Assembly: GCF_003667825.1 (NCBI RefSeq)
Contig: NZ_CP033043.1
Span: forward strand, 2,901,001-2,965,000
From: Metabacillus litoralis
Lineage (GTDB): Bacteria > Bacillota > Bacilli > Bacillales > Bacillaceae
DNA: 64,000 bases
Direction: 5' to 3'
Shown here: piece after piece, positions 44,050 through 52,227 of the stretch
How the letters are laid out: each line of letters opens with the position of its first letter
Position numbering within the stretch: the stretch's first letter is position 1
The notes under the pieces: model-generated
Seen by the model: only the letters and a program-made list of their open reading frames with translations
Database searches by the model: none
What the model was told of the DNA's origin: nothing
Made by a program: the position numbers and the translations under genes

Positions 44050-45797
44050 TGTTTCAACACTTTTCTTATTTCCTGGGAAACATGATCTAACAATTCCCGA
44101 TGAATCTTGACACGTGTCAGTCGATCTGTTTCAAGTTCAACAACCTGTAATCCGCTGTTGTTCCATTCATTTGTAAGATAATTCTGGAGTTCATTCCAGC
44201 TCTCAATCTTCACATATTTCCCCTCATACATTTCTACCACTTTCGAAAAATTTAATCCAGTCGGAGTTCCGTAAAGTGTTTCAAAATGCTTTTCTTCTTT
44301 TGACTGAGGAAGAAAAGAAAAGATCCCGCCACCATCATTATTAACTAAAATGACCGTTAGATTAAGCTGGTTCATTTTTGCTACTAAAAGACCATTTAAA
44401 TCATGAAAGAACGATAAATCACCTATTAATAAAAACGTAGGCTTTTTCTGATCTACGCTAACACCTAATGCCGTAGATACAATTCCATCAATACCGTTGG
44501 CTCCTCTATTAGCAATGATCTCTATTTCTTTATCATGATTTCTAAAAAACGTATCAACATCCCGTATCGGCATGCTGTTTCCGACGAATAATCGGCTACC
44601 ATCAGGTAAGAGTTGTTGAAGTTCACTTACTACCTTTCCTTCAAATAACTCATCGATTTTAACCAGCTCATGATTAATTCTTTCTGAAAAGACCTGATTA
44701 CATAACAACCATTTATTATAATAATCCGAGAATTCCTTAGCTGGTATTATGTTCCCAAGCTCCTTACAAAAATAATGCGGCATACAAGTAATGAGATGTG
44801 AAGCATTTAAAGTTGGGTCCCGATATTCTTCACTTGAATCGACAATAACCTGTACAATATCCGGATTATTTTTCAATAAAAGCATAAGAGGCTTGGAAAC
44901 AGGCATAGGGCCAAACCGAATAATCACTTCTGGTTTAAGCTCATTAACTAATTCAGGATCTTTTAATATCGAGTCATATCCATCAATGATACCTTGCTTT
45001 TTATGCTTACCTGCTCTTAGTTGAGAAAGAGGGTCGGCAAGGATCGGGAATTTTAGTTTTTCAGAAAGCTTATTCACTTCTGTAATAAAATCTGGATCGT
45101 TTTGTTCTCCACACACAATAATTCCTTTAGAAAAGCTGTTCACAAGTTGAACCGACATCTCCATTTGTTCTTTCGTTAAAAGTACTTCACCTAGTGTAGT
45201 ATGTAAATAAGTTGTTCGATCTTCTGTTGTACTCCATAAGTCATTAAGAGTTAAATTGGGCAGTAAAGGCTCTCTAAATGGAAAATTCAAATGAACCACT
45301 CCCTCAGGATGTGCAGAAGCAATTGACACTGCTCTACCTGCAATTGTCCTAACATATCGAAACATTCCTACTTGTTCTTCAGGTAAGGCTACGTCGACAA
45401 ACCATTTTGGGTAATGGCCATACATTTGAATTTGATCAATTGCCTGTGGTGCTCCAACATCTCTTAACTCATGAGGTCTATCAGAAGTTATGACTATTAA
45501 TGGAACTCTTGAGTAACGCGCTTCAACAATTGCTGGATAATAATTAGCTGCTGCAGTACCAGATGTACAAACTAATACAACAGGTCTTTTATTACACTTA
45601 GCTATACCAAGTGCAAAAAAGCCTGCTGATCGTTCATCAATATTAATGTAACAAGTAAGATCTGGATGCTCCGCCATTAAAATGGCCAAAGGAGTTGAGC
45701 GAGAACCTGGACTAATAACAACCTCTGCAACTCCTAAACGAGCCAGTTCATCAACAAAGTTGGCGACGTATCTGGTTAGTGTATCACCAGTCTTCAT
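44046..45797 (-). CDS. menD: SEPHCHC synthase MenD
   Basis: A 583-residue thiamine-diphosphate enzyme joining 2-oxoglutarate to isochorismate. The cofactor-activating Glu lies in NIDERSAGFFALG near residue 55, the PYR-domain start is VISPGSRSTPLAI near 24, and the TPP/Mg motif is GDLSFFHDLNGLL near 445 followed by NNDGGGIFSFLP. Overlaps menF by 14 bases and menH by 4. Confidence 0.94.
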   Translation of the reverse strand: MKTGDTLTRYVANFVDELARLGVAEVVISPGSRSTPLAILMAEHPDLTCYINIDERSAGFFALGIAKCNKRPVVLVCTSGTAAANYYPAIVEARYSRVPLIVITSDRPHELRDVGAPQAIDQIQMYGHYPKWFVDVALPEEQVGMFRYVRTIAGRAVSIASAHPEGVVHLNFPFREPLLPNLTLNDLWSTTEDRTTYLHTTLGEVLLTKEQMEMSVQLVNSFSKGIIVCGEQNDPDFITEVNKLSEKLKFPILADPLSQLRAGKHKKQGIIDGYDSILKDPELVNELKPEVIIRFGPMPVSKPLMLLLKNNPDIVQVIVDSSEEYRDPTLNASHLITCMPHYFCKELGNIIPAKEFSDYYNKWLLCNQVFSERINHELVKIDELFEGKVVSELQQLLPDGSRLFVGNSMPIRDVDTFFRNHDKEIEIIANRGANGIDGIVSTALGVSVDQKKPTFLLIGDLSFFHDLNGLLVAKMNQLNLTVILVNNDGGGIFSFLPQSKEEKHFETLYGTPTGLNFSKVVEMYEGKYVKIESWNELQNYLTNEWNNSGLQVVELETDRLTRVKIHRELLDHVSQEIRKVLKQ

Positions 45798-47199
45798 TTA
45801 CGATTCCTCCCAAAGCAGACAGCATTGGCTTAAGTTTTATTTTAGTTTCTAGATATTCCGATTTCGGATCTGATTCTTCCACAATTCCACATCCTGCAAA
45901 TAATGCAGCATTCTGACCTTCCAATAACCCGGAGCGAATTGCTACAACAAATTCACCGTTATTATCATGATCAAGCCAACCAATTGGACCTGCATACCAT
46001 CCGCGATGCATTGGTTCAAGCTCTCTAATTTTTTCAATCGCTTTATCTTTAGGATACCCACCCAAAGCAGGTGTGGGGTGTAATCTTTCTACCATTGAAA
46101 GAAAGGAAAGTCCTTCTTTGGCAATCCCCTTCACAGGAGTGTAGAGATGTTGGATATTTTTCGTTTTATATAAGATTGGATATTTCGGTACACTTACTTC
46201 ATCACAGCAAGTATCAATAGCAGCCTTGATCATTTTAACAACAATACTGTGTTCAATTAAGTTTTTGTCATCATTTAATAGTTGATGACCTAATCCTTGA
46301 TCTTGTTCTTCTGTTTTCCCTCTTTTAATCGACCCAGCCAGACAGGTTGATAATACCTGAGTGTTTTTCTTTTTAATTAATCTTTCAGGAGTAGCCCCAA
46401 CAAAGTGCTGATTTCCAATTTCAAAATCAAAAACATAGCTTGTTGGCTGTTCCTTTAGAAGATTATTTATGACTTGATAAGAATTTATTTTCTCTGTGAA
46501 CTTTAGATGTACTTCACGAGCTAAAACTACCTTATCCATTTCTTTTGATTGAATATCCTTAGTTGCCTGTTGGACTGCCTTTAACCATTCAGACGTTTTA
46601 TACTCAATAGTTGAAAATTCGTTAACCTTTTCACAATCTAATGAATAAGGAAACGAATGACTAAGTTCAATACTATTTTCAAAGTGCTTAATACAAACAT
46701 CAAGTTCATCGTAAGGTGAAATGATTTTGTTAATAGTAAGATATGTTTTATTCTGAACAATTGAAAGCATTGTAGTTGGAAGTACAAATTTTGCTTCTGC
46801 AAATGAATCCCAAAGAGGACTTTTCTCTTTTATAGGATCAAATGAAAAACCTCCGAATAACAGTGGGCCTGTCCCTATTTCATTCTTCCGATCAGAAATA
46901 ACCTTTTTAGGGGAGCGCTTCCATTCTTTTTCAATTTCCTGAAATCTTTGATTAGACTCTTTATTATTTTCGATAACTAATTCATTTCCTAGACCAACCA
47001 TCGTAAAATCCCGTTCAGGTGTTGACCAAACAAATCGTTCTCCTAAGGAAAGTTCTTCACCGGAAGCAAAGAAATGAAGGGGGTCCATTGCATCCACTTC
47101 TTTTACGCTGCTAACGATCACAGATTGATTCGTCTGCTTTGCCTCTTCCAATGCCTGCTGTATAAATTCTTTTATTGTATGATCCAAAGTAGTTATCAA
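45784..47199 (-). CDS. menF: Isochorismate synthase MenF
   Basis: A 471-residue chorismate-binding enzyme; it starts menaquinone synthesis by isomerising chorismate. Conserved segments: KVVLAREVHLKF near residue 230, SYVFDFEIGNQHFVGATPER near 260, HPTPALGGYPKDKA near 375 and GPIGWLDHDNNGEFVVAIRS near 405. The start is TTG 47199 with GGGGGGAT upstream. First gene of the men operon. Confidence 0.92.
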   Translation of the reverse strand: MITTLDHTIKEFIQQALEEAKQTNQSVIVSSVKEVDAMDPLHFFASGEELSLGERFVWSTPERDFTMVGLGNELVIENNKESNQRFQEIEKEWKRSPKKVISDRKNEIGTGPLLFGGFSFDPIKEKSPLWDSFAEAKFVLPTTMLSIVQNKTYLTINKIISPYDELDVCIKHFENSIELSHSFPYSLDCEKVNEFSTIEYKTSEWLKAVQQATKDIQSKEMDKVVLAREVHLKFTEKINSYQVINNLLKEQPTSYVFDFEIGNQHFVGATPERLIKKKNTQVLSTCLAGSIKRGKTEEQDQGLGHQLLNDDKNLIEHSIVVKMIKAAIDTCCDEVSVPKYPILYKTKNIQHLYTPVKGIAKEGLSFLSMVERLHPTPALGGYPKDKAIEKIRELEPMHRGWYAGPIGWLDHDNNGEFVVAIRSGLLEGQNAALFAGCGIVEESDPKSEYLETKIKLKPMLSALGGIVNEDW

Positions 47200-47233
47200 G
47201 CTTATCCCCCCGACACCAAAAATTGCTTATATT

Positions 47234-47262
47234 AAGATACACCTAGCTAGGTTGTGTGTCAA
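47234..47262 (-). promoter_or_regulatory. menF promoter with a 12-bp palindrome in the spacer
   Basis: TTGACA (47262-47257), 17 bases, TATCTT (47239-47234). The spacer contains ACCTAGCTAGGT (47241-47252), a perfect palindrome centred between -35 and -10, an ideal place for a repressor. Confidence 0.75.
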
Positions 47263-47266
47263 TATA

Positions 47267-47320
47267 GAAAAGCGCGCGGCACCTTAACTTGCCCGTCCTG
47301 TGCCTTGATTAGGCTTTTTA
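47267..47320. repeat. GC-rich hairpin between the menF and menA promoters
   Basis: GGCAC (47279-47283) pairs with GTGCC, and outer AAAAGC pairs with GCTTTT through 47318. The sequence GAAAAGCGCGCGGCACC is of the type scattered between Bacillus genes. It is not placed to end either divergent transcript. Confidence 0.45.
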
Positions 47321-47493
47321 AAACTATACACCAAACTAAGTTCATATTTTATCAATTCTGTTTTTAGAACCAAATTGTTATAACCTTATTATATATCTTG
47401 TTGTTCAGGATTAAAATGAAAACGTCTTGATGACAAAGTCATTTTATAGGTACAAATGGTAATAATAAGCTAGGATCTTTGATTTGAAAAGCA

Positions 47494-47522
47494 TTGACAC
47501 CCCTTGGTTATTTTTCTAAACT
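47494..47522 (+). promoter_or_regulatory. Sigma-A promoter of menA
   Basis: TTGACA (47494-47499), 17 bases, TAAACT (47517-47522), 60 bases before the start. Confidence 0.75.
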
Positions 47523-47581
47523 ATGTTATGGAGTCGTTTTACATGTTCTATTTGTTTTTTGCTAAAAAAAGGAGAGATATT

Positions 47582-48514
47582 ATGCAACCTCAGACAACGC
47601 CACATGCTCCTATGATTAAAAAGGACAAAGGCTGGAGAGTTTGGTGGATGCTATTAAGACCGCATACACTATCTGCAGCATTTATTCCTGTTACAATTGG
47701 GACTGTGTTAGCTTTGCATGAAGGATCAATAAAGCTCTCATTATTCATAGCCATGCTTGTAGCTTCTATTTTAATTCAAGCAGCAACAAATATGTTTAAT
47801 GAGTATTTTGATTATAAACGTGGTTTAGACAATGAATCATCTGTTGGTATAGGTGGTGCCATCGTTAGAAATGGAATAAAGGCAAACACTGTTTTAACAT
47901 TAGGTTTTTCATTTTTTGGTATTGCCACATTATTAGGTGTTTACATTTGTATGATGTCCACTTGGTGGATTGCTGTTATAGGAATAGTATGTATGCTAGC
48001 TGGGTATTTTTATACAGGAGGCCCTGTTCCAATTGCCTATACGCCATTTGGTGAAATTGTTGCCGGCTTTTTTATGGGAAATGTTATTGTATTAATTGCC
48101 TATTTTATTCAAACTGAGACACTTTCATTAGGCAGCATACTTTTATCCATTCCTATTGCGATCTTAATTGCAGCTATTTTAACTGCGAACAATATTCGAG
48201 ATTTAGATGGTGATAAAGAAAATGGCAGAAAAACACTTGCCATTTTACTAGGAAGAAAGAACTCCATTCGTTTTTTAGCTGGTATGTTTATTACAGCATA
48301 TTTCATTGTATTTGTACTACTTATTGTAGGTTTAGCACCGGCTTGGGCATTGCTCGTATTAATTAGTGTTCCTAAAGCATATTCTGCAGTAAAACAATTT
48401 ATTGGGAAATCAGCTCCAATTGAAATGATGCCCGCAATGAAAGCAACTGCTCAAACAAATGTACAATTTGGCTTCTTATTAGCATTAGGTTTATTTGTCA
48501 GTCTTTACTTATAA
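47582..48514 (+). CDS. menA: 1,4-Dihydroxy-2-naphthoate polyprenyltransferase MenA
   Basis: A 310-residue UbiA-family membrane prenyltransferase with eight or nine spans. Two Asp-rich prenyl-diphosphate motifs are present: NMFNEYFDYKRGLDNE near residue 77 and NNIRDLDGDKENGRKT near 203. It attaches the isoprenoid tail in menaquinone synthesis. ATG 47582 follows AAAGGAGAG; the longer reading from 47504 lacks a site. Divergent from menF. Confidence 0.93.
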   Translation: MQPQTTPHAPMIKKDKGWRVWWMLLRPHTLSAAFIPVTIGTVLALHEGSIKLSLFIAMLVASILIQAATNMFNEYFDYKRGLDNESSVGIGGAIVRNGIKANTVLTLGFSFFGIATLLGVYICMMSTWWIAVIGIVCMLAGYFYTGGPVPIAYTPFGEIVAGFFMGNVIVLIAYFIQTETLSLGSILLSIPIAILIAAILTANNIRDLDGDKENGRKTLAILLGRKNSIRFLAGMFITAYFIVFVLLIVGLAPAWALLVLISVPKAYSAVKQFIGKSAPIEMMPAMKATAQTNVQFGFLLALGLFVSLYL

Positions 48515-48522
48515 TTATTTCT

Positions 48523-48554
48523 TAACACGGTATGTTCAAATACCGTGTTTTTTT
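48523..48554 (+). terminator. Intrinsic terminator after menA
   Basis: AACACGGTAT pairs with ATACCGTGTT over a short loop, then six or more Ts. Confidence 0.88.
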
Positions 48555-48637
48555 GTGCAATTTTAACAATCATGTTTTCCTCCTGACTGCTCATAATAGG
48601 TATAGAAACATTTATTTAAGGAAGGAGCGTGGATGGC

Positions 48638-49393
48638 ATGCTAAGTTCACAACAAGTAGAGACCTTCCGTTCACAGCTAAACGAAATGAAAAAAGAGATA
48701 AAAGATCGCTTCGAGATGAATGGTCACTTTGGTCTTGAAGAAGGTCATTGGCATGAATCAATGGGGGAACTCTCAAGTTATGACAATCATCCAGCAGATG
48801 ATGCAACAGAATTATATGAAAGAGAGAAAGATATTGCCTTAAATGAACATACAGAAGAACAATTATTAGATATTGAAAGAGCTCTTCAAGCGATCGACAA
48901 TGGTTCTTATGGTAAATGTGAAGTTTGTGGAATTGATATACCTGTTGAAAGACTTGATGCAATTCCAACAGCTACTACCTGTAAAGAACATGCACCTGAA
49001 CAGGTTGTTTCACATAATCGCCCAATAGAAGAAGGAGTTTTAATGCCTCCTTTCGGAAAATTTGATTATGATGATCAAGATGAGAACGTAGCATTTGATG
49101 CAGAAGATGCTTATCAAATTGTAAATAGTTACGGATCATCTGAAACTCCATCTGATTTTTATGATCCACAGGATCACTACAATGATGTATATATGGAATC
49201 AAATGACCCTGATGGATATGTTGAGGCTTATGAAAACTTTGTCGGCACTGATATAGAAGGAAAAGAAATTACCATATACCCATCAAATCAACATCAGCAA
49301 TATGAAGACATGCTAGATGAAGAAGGTACAATGACGATCTTTGGTGATTTACCTCCTTACGAGAAAGATCCTTATACAGAGGATGAGGTATAA
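48638..49393 (+). CDS. yteA: YteA family protein (DksA/TraR-type zinc finger)
   Basis: A 251-residue protein with an N-terminal coiled coil (QVETFRSQLNEMKKEIKDRF), the acidic DNHPADDATELYEREKDIAL segment, and a DksA/TraR finger CEVCGIDIPVERLDAIPTAT-T-CKEH (about residues 95-118). The last finger ligand looks like His rather than Cys. The acidic C-terminal half is specific to the Bacillus YteA family, linked to sporulation. ATG 48638 has AAGGAG ten bases upstream. Confidence 0.88.
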   Translation: MLSSQQVETFRSQLNEMKKEIKDRFEMNGHFGLEEGHWHESMGELSSYDNHPADDATELYEREKDIALNEHTEEQLLDIERALQAIDNGSYGKCEVCGIDIPVERLDAIPTATTCKEHAPEQVVSHNRPIEEGVLMPPFGKFDYDDQDENVAFDAEDAYQIVNSYGSSETPSDFYDPQDHYNDVYMESNDPDGYVEAYENFVGTDIEGKEITIYPSNQHQQYEDMLDEEGTMTIFGDLPPYEKDPYTEDEV

Positions 49394-49397
49394 TATT

Positions 49398-49428
49398 AAA
49401 AACTCCCCATACATAGGGGAGTTTTTTT
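49398..49428 (+). terminator. Intrinsic terminator after yteA
   Basis: AAAAACTCCCC pairs with GGGGAGTTTTT (49417-49427), with further Ts. Confidence 0.9.
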
Positions 49429-49531
49429 GTGTAAGGTTATCTTCCCTTTTACTTGAAATTTTTATAATAACCGATCCTAAATTATTGAATTTTTTGAATA
49501 TATAGTTATATAATTTCAAAAAGGAGGTTGT

Positions 49532-50509
49532 ATGAATATGCAAATTTTAGAAAAAATTAGTAAGGCTGCTGGAAACACTTTTGCAATTTGGGTCATTATT
49601 TTTGCTGTGTTAGCGTTTTTTATTCCTGGTGGCTTTACTTGGATTGCCCCTCATATTGCACTATTATTAGGTATTATCATGTTTGGAATGGGGCTAACTT
49701 TATCTCTGCAAGATTTTAAAGCAGTGTTTCAAGCACCAAAAAGTGTTCTATTAGGTGTTGTTGCACAGTTTACGATTATGCCTTTACTGGCTTTTTTACT
49801 TGCTACAGTTTTTCAGTTACAACCTGAAGTTGCTGTTGGAGTAATCTTGGTAGGCTGTTGTCCTGGTGGGACAGCATCTAATGTTATTACATTTTTAGCG
49901 AAAGGAAATACAGCATTATCTGTTGCTGTAACGTCAATTTCAACATTACTTGCACCAATTTTAACACCAGCTCTTACACTTTTGTTTGCTAGTAAATGGC
50001 TGCCGGTTTCTGCTGGTTCCTTATTTTTATCAATTGTTCAAATCGTACTCATTCCAATTATTTTAGGGATTGTTGTGAAGCTATTATTTAAAAAGCAAGT
50101 TGAAAAAAGTGTAACTGTTTTACCTCTAATATCTGTAATAGGAATTGTTGCGGTTGCTTCAGCTGTAGTTGCTGTGAATGCAGAGAAAATTGCAGAAACA
50201 GGTCTTTTAATCTTCACCATTGTTGTTCTACACAATTTACTAGGCCTTTTATTAGGATTTGTATTAGCAAAAGCATTAAAATTAAACTTTGCAGATCAAA
50301 AAGCTATCTCTATTGAAGTCGGTATGCAAAATTCCGGGCTTGGTGCAGCTTTAGCTGTTGCACATTTTTCCCCATTATCTGCCGTTCCAAGTGCGATTTT
50401 CAGTGTTTGGCATAATATATCAGGTCCTTTACTCGCTACATGGTGGGGGAAAAAAATGGAGCAAGAATCTCATTTAGAAATGACTACTGACAATTCAAAA
50501 AAGGCATAA
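49532..50509 (+). CDS. Bile acid:sodium symporter (BASS) family transporter
   Basis: A 325-residue membrane protein with nine or ten helices. Family marks are GIIMFGMGLTLSLQDFKAVF near residue 50, GCCPGGTASNVITFLAKGN near 108 and EVGMQNSGLGAALAVAH near 262, the two crossover regions that bind sodium. B. subtilis YocS and E. coli PanS are relatives; the substrate (bile acid, pantoate, keto acid) is not readable. AAGGAGGTTGT precedes the ATG. Confidence 0.87.
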   Translation: MNMQILEKISKAAGNTFAIWVIIFAVLAFFIPGGFTWIAPHIALLLGIIMFGMGLTLSLQDFKAVFQAPKSVLLGVVAQFTIMPLLAFLLATVFQLQPEVAVGVILVGCCPGGTASNVITFLAKGNTALSVAVTSISTLLAPILTPALTLLFASKWLPVSAGSLFLSIVQIVLIPIILGIVVKLLFKKQVEKSVTVLPLISVIGIVAVASAVVAVNAEKIAETGLLIFTIVVLHNLLGLLLGFVLAKALKLNFADQKAISIEVGMQNSGLGAALAVAHFSPLSAVPSAIFSVWHNISGPLLATWWGKKMEQESHLEMTTDNSKKA

Positions 50510-50515
50510 AGATGA

Positions 50516-50541
50516 GGGGGGCATTCGTGCTCCCTTTCATT
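50516..50541 (+). terminator. Short intrinsic terminator after the BASS gene
   Basis: GGGGGCA pairs with TGCTCCC around a TTCG tetraloop (50524-50527), then TTTCATT. Confidence 0.6.
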
Positions 50542-50653
50542 ATGCCAAAATTTGCTTTTAATTTTTCTTCCAAAAATTACTTTAACTAGTAAAATAAAAG
50601 ATAAGCAGGAATTTACCGCAAATAACCTGCTACTTACATATGGAGGGATCCTG

Positions 50654-51448
50654 ATGAACGCTCATGAAATTGATTATGTTTTACATGGCGATGACATGCA
50701 ATGTGTTGAAATTGAGTTAGATCCAAATGAAAGTGTTGTAGCTGAAGCTGGTGGCATGATGATGATGGAAGATGGCATCGATATGGAAACCATTTTTGGT
50801 GATGGGGACAACAACCAAAAAGGCTTTTTGGGTAAGCTTGTTGGAGCTGGTAAACGTGTACTCACAGGCGAGAGTTTATTTATGACGGTATTTACAAACA
50901 AAGGTGTTGGTAAAAAGCGTGTCTCGTTTGCGGCGCCTTATCCTGGTAAAATCATACCTATTGATTTAAGTGAGCTTGGTGGAAAAATTATTTGTCAAAA
51001 AGATTCCTTCCTTTGTGCAGCAAAAGGTGTATCAATTGGGATTGATTTTCAGAAGAAGCTTGGGACTGGTTTTTTTGGTGGAGAAGGTTTTATTATGCAG
51101 AAGCTTGAAGGAGATGGTCTTAGCTTTTTACATGCAGGAGGAACCATTATCCGCCGTGATCTTCAACCTGGAGAGAAATTAAGAATTGACACAGGTTGCC
51201 TAGTCGCTTTATCAAAAGAAGTTGATTATAATATTGAATATGTTGGAAAAGTAAAAACTGCGTTCTTCGGTGGAGAAGGTTTATTCTTTGCTACTGTACA
51301 AGGACCAGGAACAGTTTGGGTTCAAACTTTACCATTCAGCCGCTTAGCAGATCGAGTGATTGCAAGTGCACCATCTGCTGGTGGAGAAGCTCGTGGTGAA
51401 GGCAGTATACTTGGCGGTTTAGGTCGATTTTTAGATGGTGATCGATGA
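50654..51448 (+). CDS. AIM24/TIGR00266 family protein
   Basis: A 264-residue soluble protein of the AIM24 beta-sandwich family, rich in Gly and repeating glycine turns ([34 protein letters not shown]). The N-terminal [19 protein letters not shown] is the usual family start. ATG 50654 follows TATGGAGGGATCCTG. The molecular role is unknown. Confidence 0.87.
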   Translation: MNAHEIDYVLHGDDMQCVEIELDPNESVVAEAGGMMMMEDGIDMETIFGDGDNNQKGFLGKLVGAGKRVLTGESLFMTVFTNKGVGKKRVSFAAPYPGKIIPIDLSELGGKIICQKDSFLCAAKGVSIGIDFQKKLGTGFFGGEGFIMQKLEGDGLSFLHAGGTIIRRDLQPGEKLRIDTGCLVALSKEVDYNIEYVGKVKTAFFGGEGLFFATVQGPGTVWVQTLPFSRLADRVIASAPSAGGEARGEGSILGGLGRFLDGDR

Positions 51449-51510
51449 TAAAACCTATAAATTAAATATGCTGTTATTTATAGTAACGGGTTCAGTTTTG
51501 AAAGATAAAA

Positions 51511-51552
51511 TACGAATAAACATTGCTTTTCGTATAGCAATGTTTATTCGTA
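51511..51552. other. 17-bp perfect hairpin downstream of the AIM24 gene
   Basis: TACGAATAAACATTGCT (51511-51527) is fully complementary to 51536-51552 across an 8-base loop. There is no T-run, so it is not the terminator; that follows at 51566. Confidence 0.75.
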
Positions 51553-51565
51553 CTCAGCAAATCAA

Positions 51566-51606
51566 GAAAAATGCTTGGAGACATATATGCTCCAAGCATT
51601 TTTTAT
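51566..51606 (+). terminator. Intrinsic terminator after the AIM24 gene
   Basis: AAAAATGCTTGGAG pairs with CTCCAAGCATTTTT, followed by Ts. Confidence 0.85.
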
Positions 51607-51654
51607 ACCAAAAAAAGCACTCAATTAAGCGATTTCCAATCTTTAAAAATCACC

Positions 51655-52060
51655 AGGAAATAAGCGGAGAAATTCCTCTTAGTGAGGAAATACCAAGAAA
51701 AATTGACTAAATAGAAGGAAAGATTACGCCTATTTAATCAAAAAACCTGAAAATGGATCATTTCACTTTGCTTAAGCGGAGTAACTCCGCTTATATCCCC
51801 CAAACCGAATCCCATTCTTTAGTCTAACCGGAAAAACTCCGCCTATTTAAACTTTCGGTTACTCAATTGAGGATAAGCAAGAAGAGTTGCTTTATTTTCC
51901 GCCTCTGAGACATCATCACCCACGCCCTGGTAATTAAATATCATTTTTAGCAGACAGACAAATGAATAAAATTGAGCTCGCGCATTTTCATGCTGCCCAA
52001 ACTTATATCACCATGTTAAAAGGGGGGCAAAATTTCGGGCGTATTTACCGCCACTATCCA
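51655..52060. repeat. Degenerate palindromic repeats (GGAG-N-CTCC type) and otherwise empty intergenic DNA
   Basis: Related motifs recur: ATAAGCGGAGAAATTCCTC (51659), GGAAAGATTACGCC (51718), TAAGCGGAGTAACTCCGCTTA (near 51770, a perfect palindrome of that type), CGGAAAAACTCCGCC (51829) and GGGCGTATTTACCGCC (52038). I see no gene here; a short ORF at 51435-51710 has no ribosome binding site or recognisable product. Confidence 0.5.
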
Positions 52061-52085
52061 CTTTATAAAACTCCATTTTATTAGG

Positions 52086-52128
52086 CTAAAAAGAAGCAGT
52101 CTTATTCAGTTGCTAATAAGACTGCTAA
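52086..52128 (-). terminator. Terminator of the glg operon (after glgP)
   Basis: AGCAGTCTTAT (52095-52105) pairs with ATAAGACTGCT (52116-52126); on the minus strand TCTTTTTAG follows. It is 100 bases after the glgP stop. Confidence 0.78.
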
Positions 52129-52227
52129 TTGGTGTTAGTATTTACATTCGGAAACAGATGCCGTTACTACTATTGTCATAACCTTTTTTCTTGGGCAAAG
52201 AAGATTTGATTCAACAAACCCTTTTCT

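Noticed and set aside
47267..47320. Terminator or attenuator for menA or menF
   Set aside because: It lies upstream of both divergent promoters, so neither transcript includes it.
51435..51710. 91-residue ORF after the AIM24 gene
   Set aside because: No ribosome binding site, overlaps a terminator and a perfect hairpin, composition unlike the neighbours.
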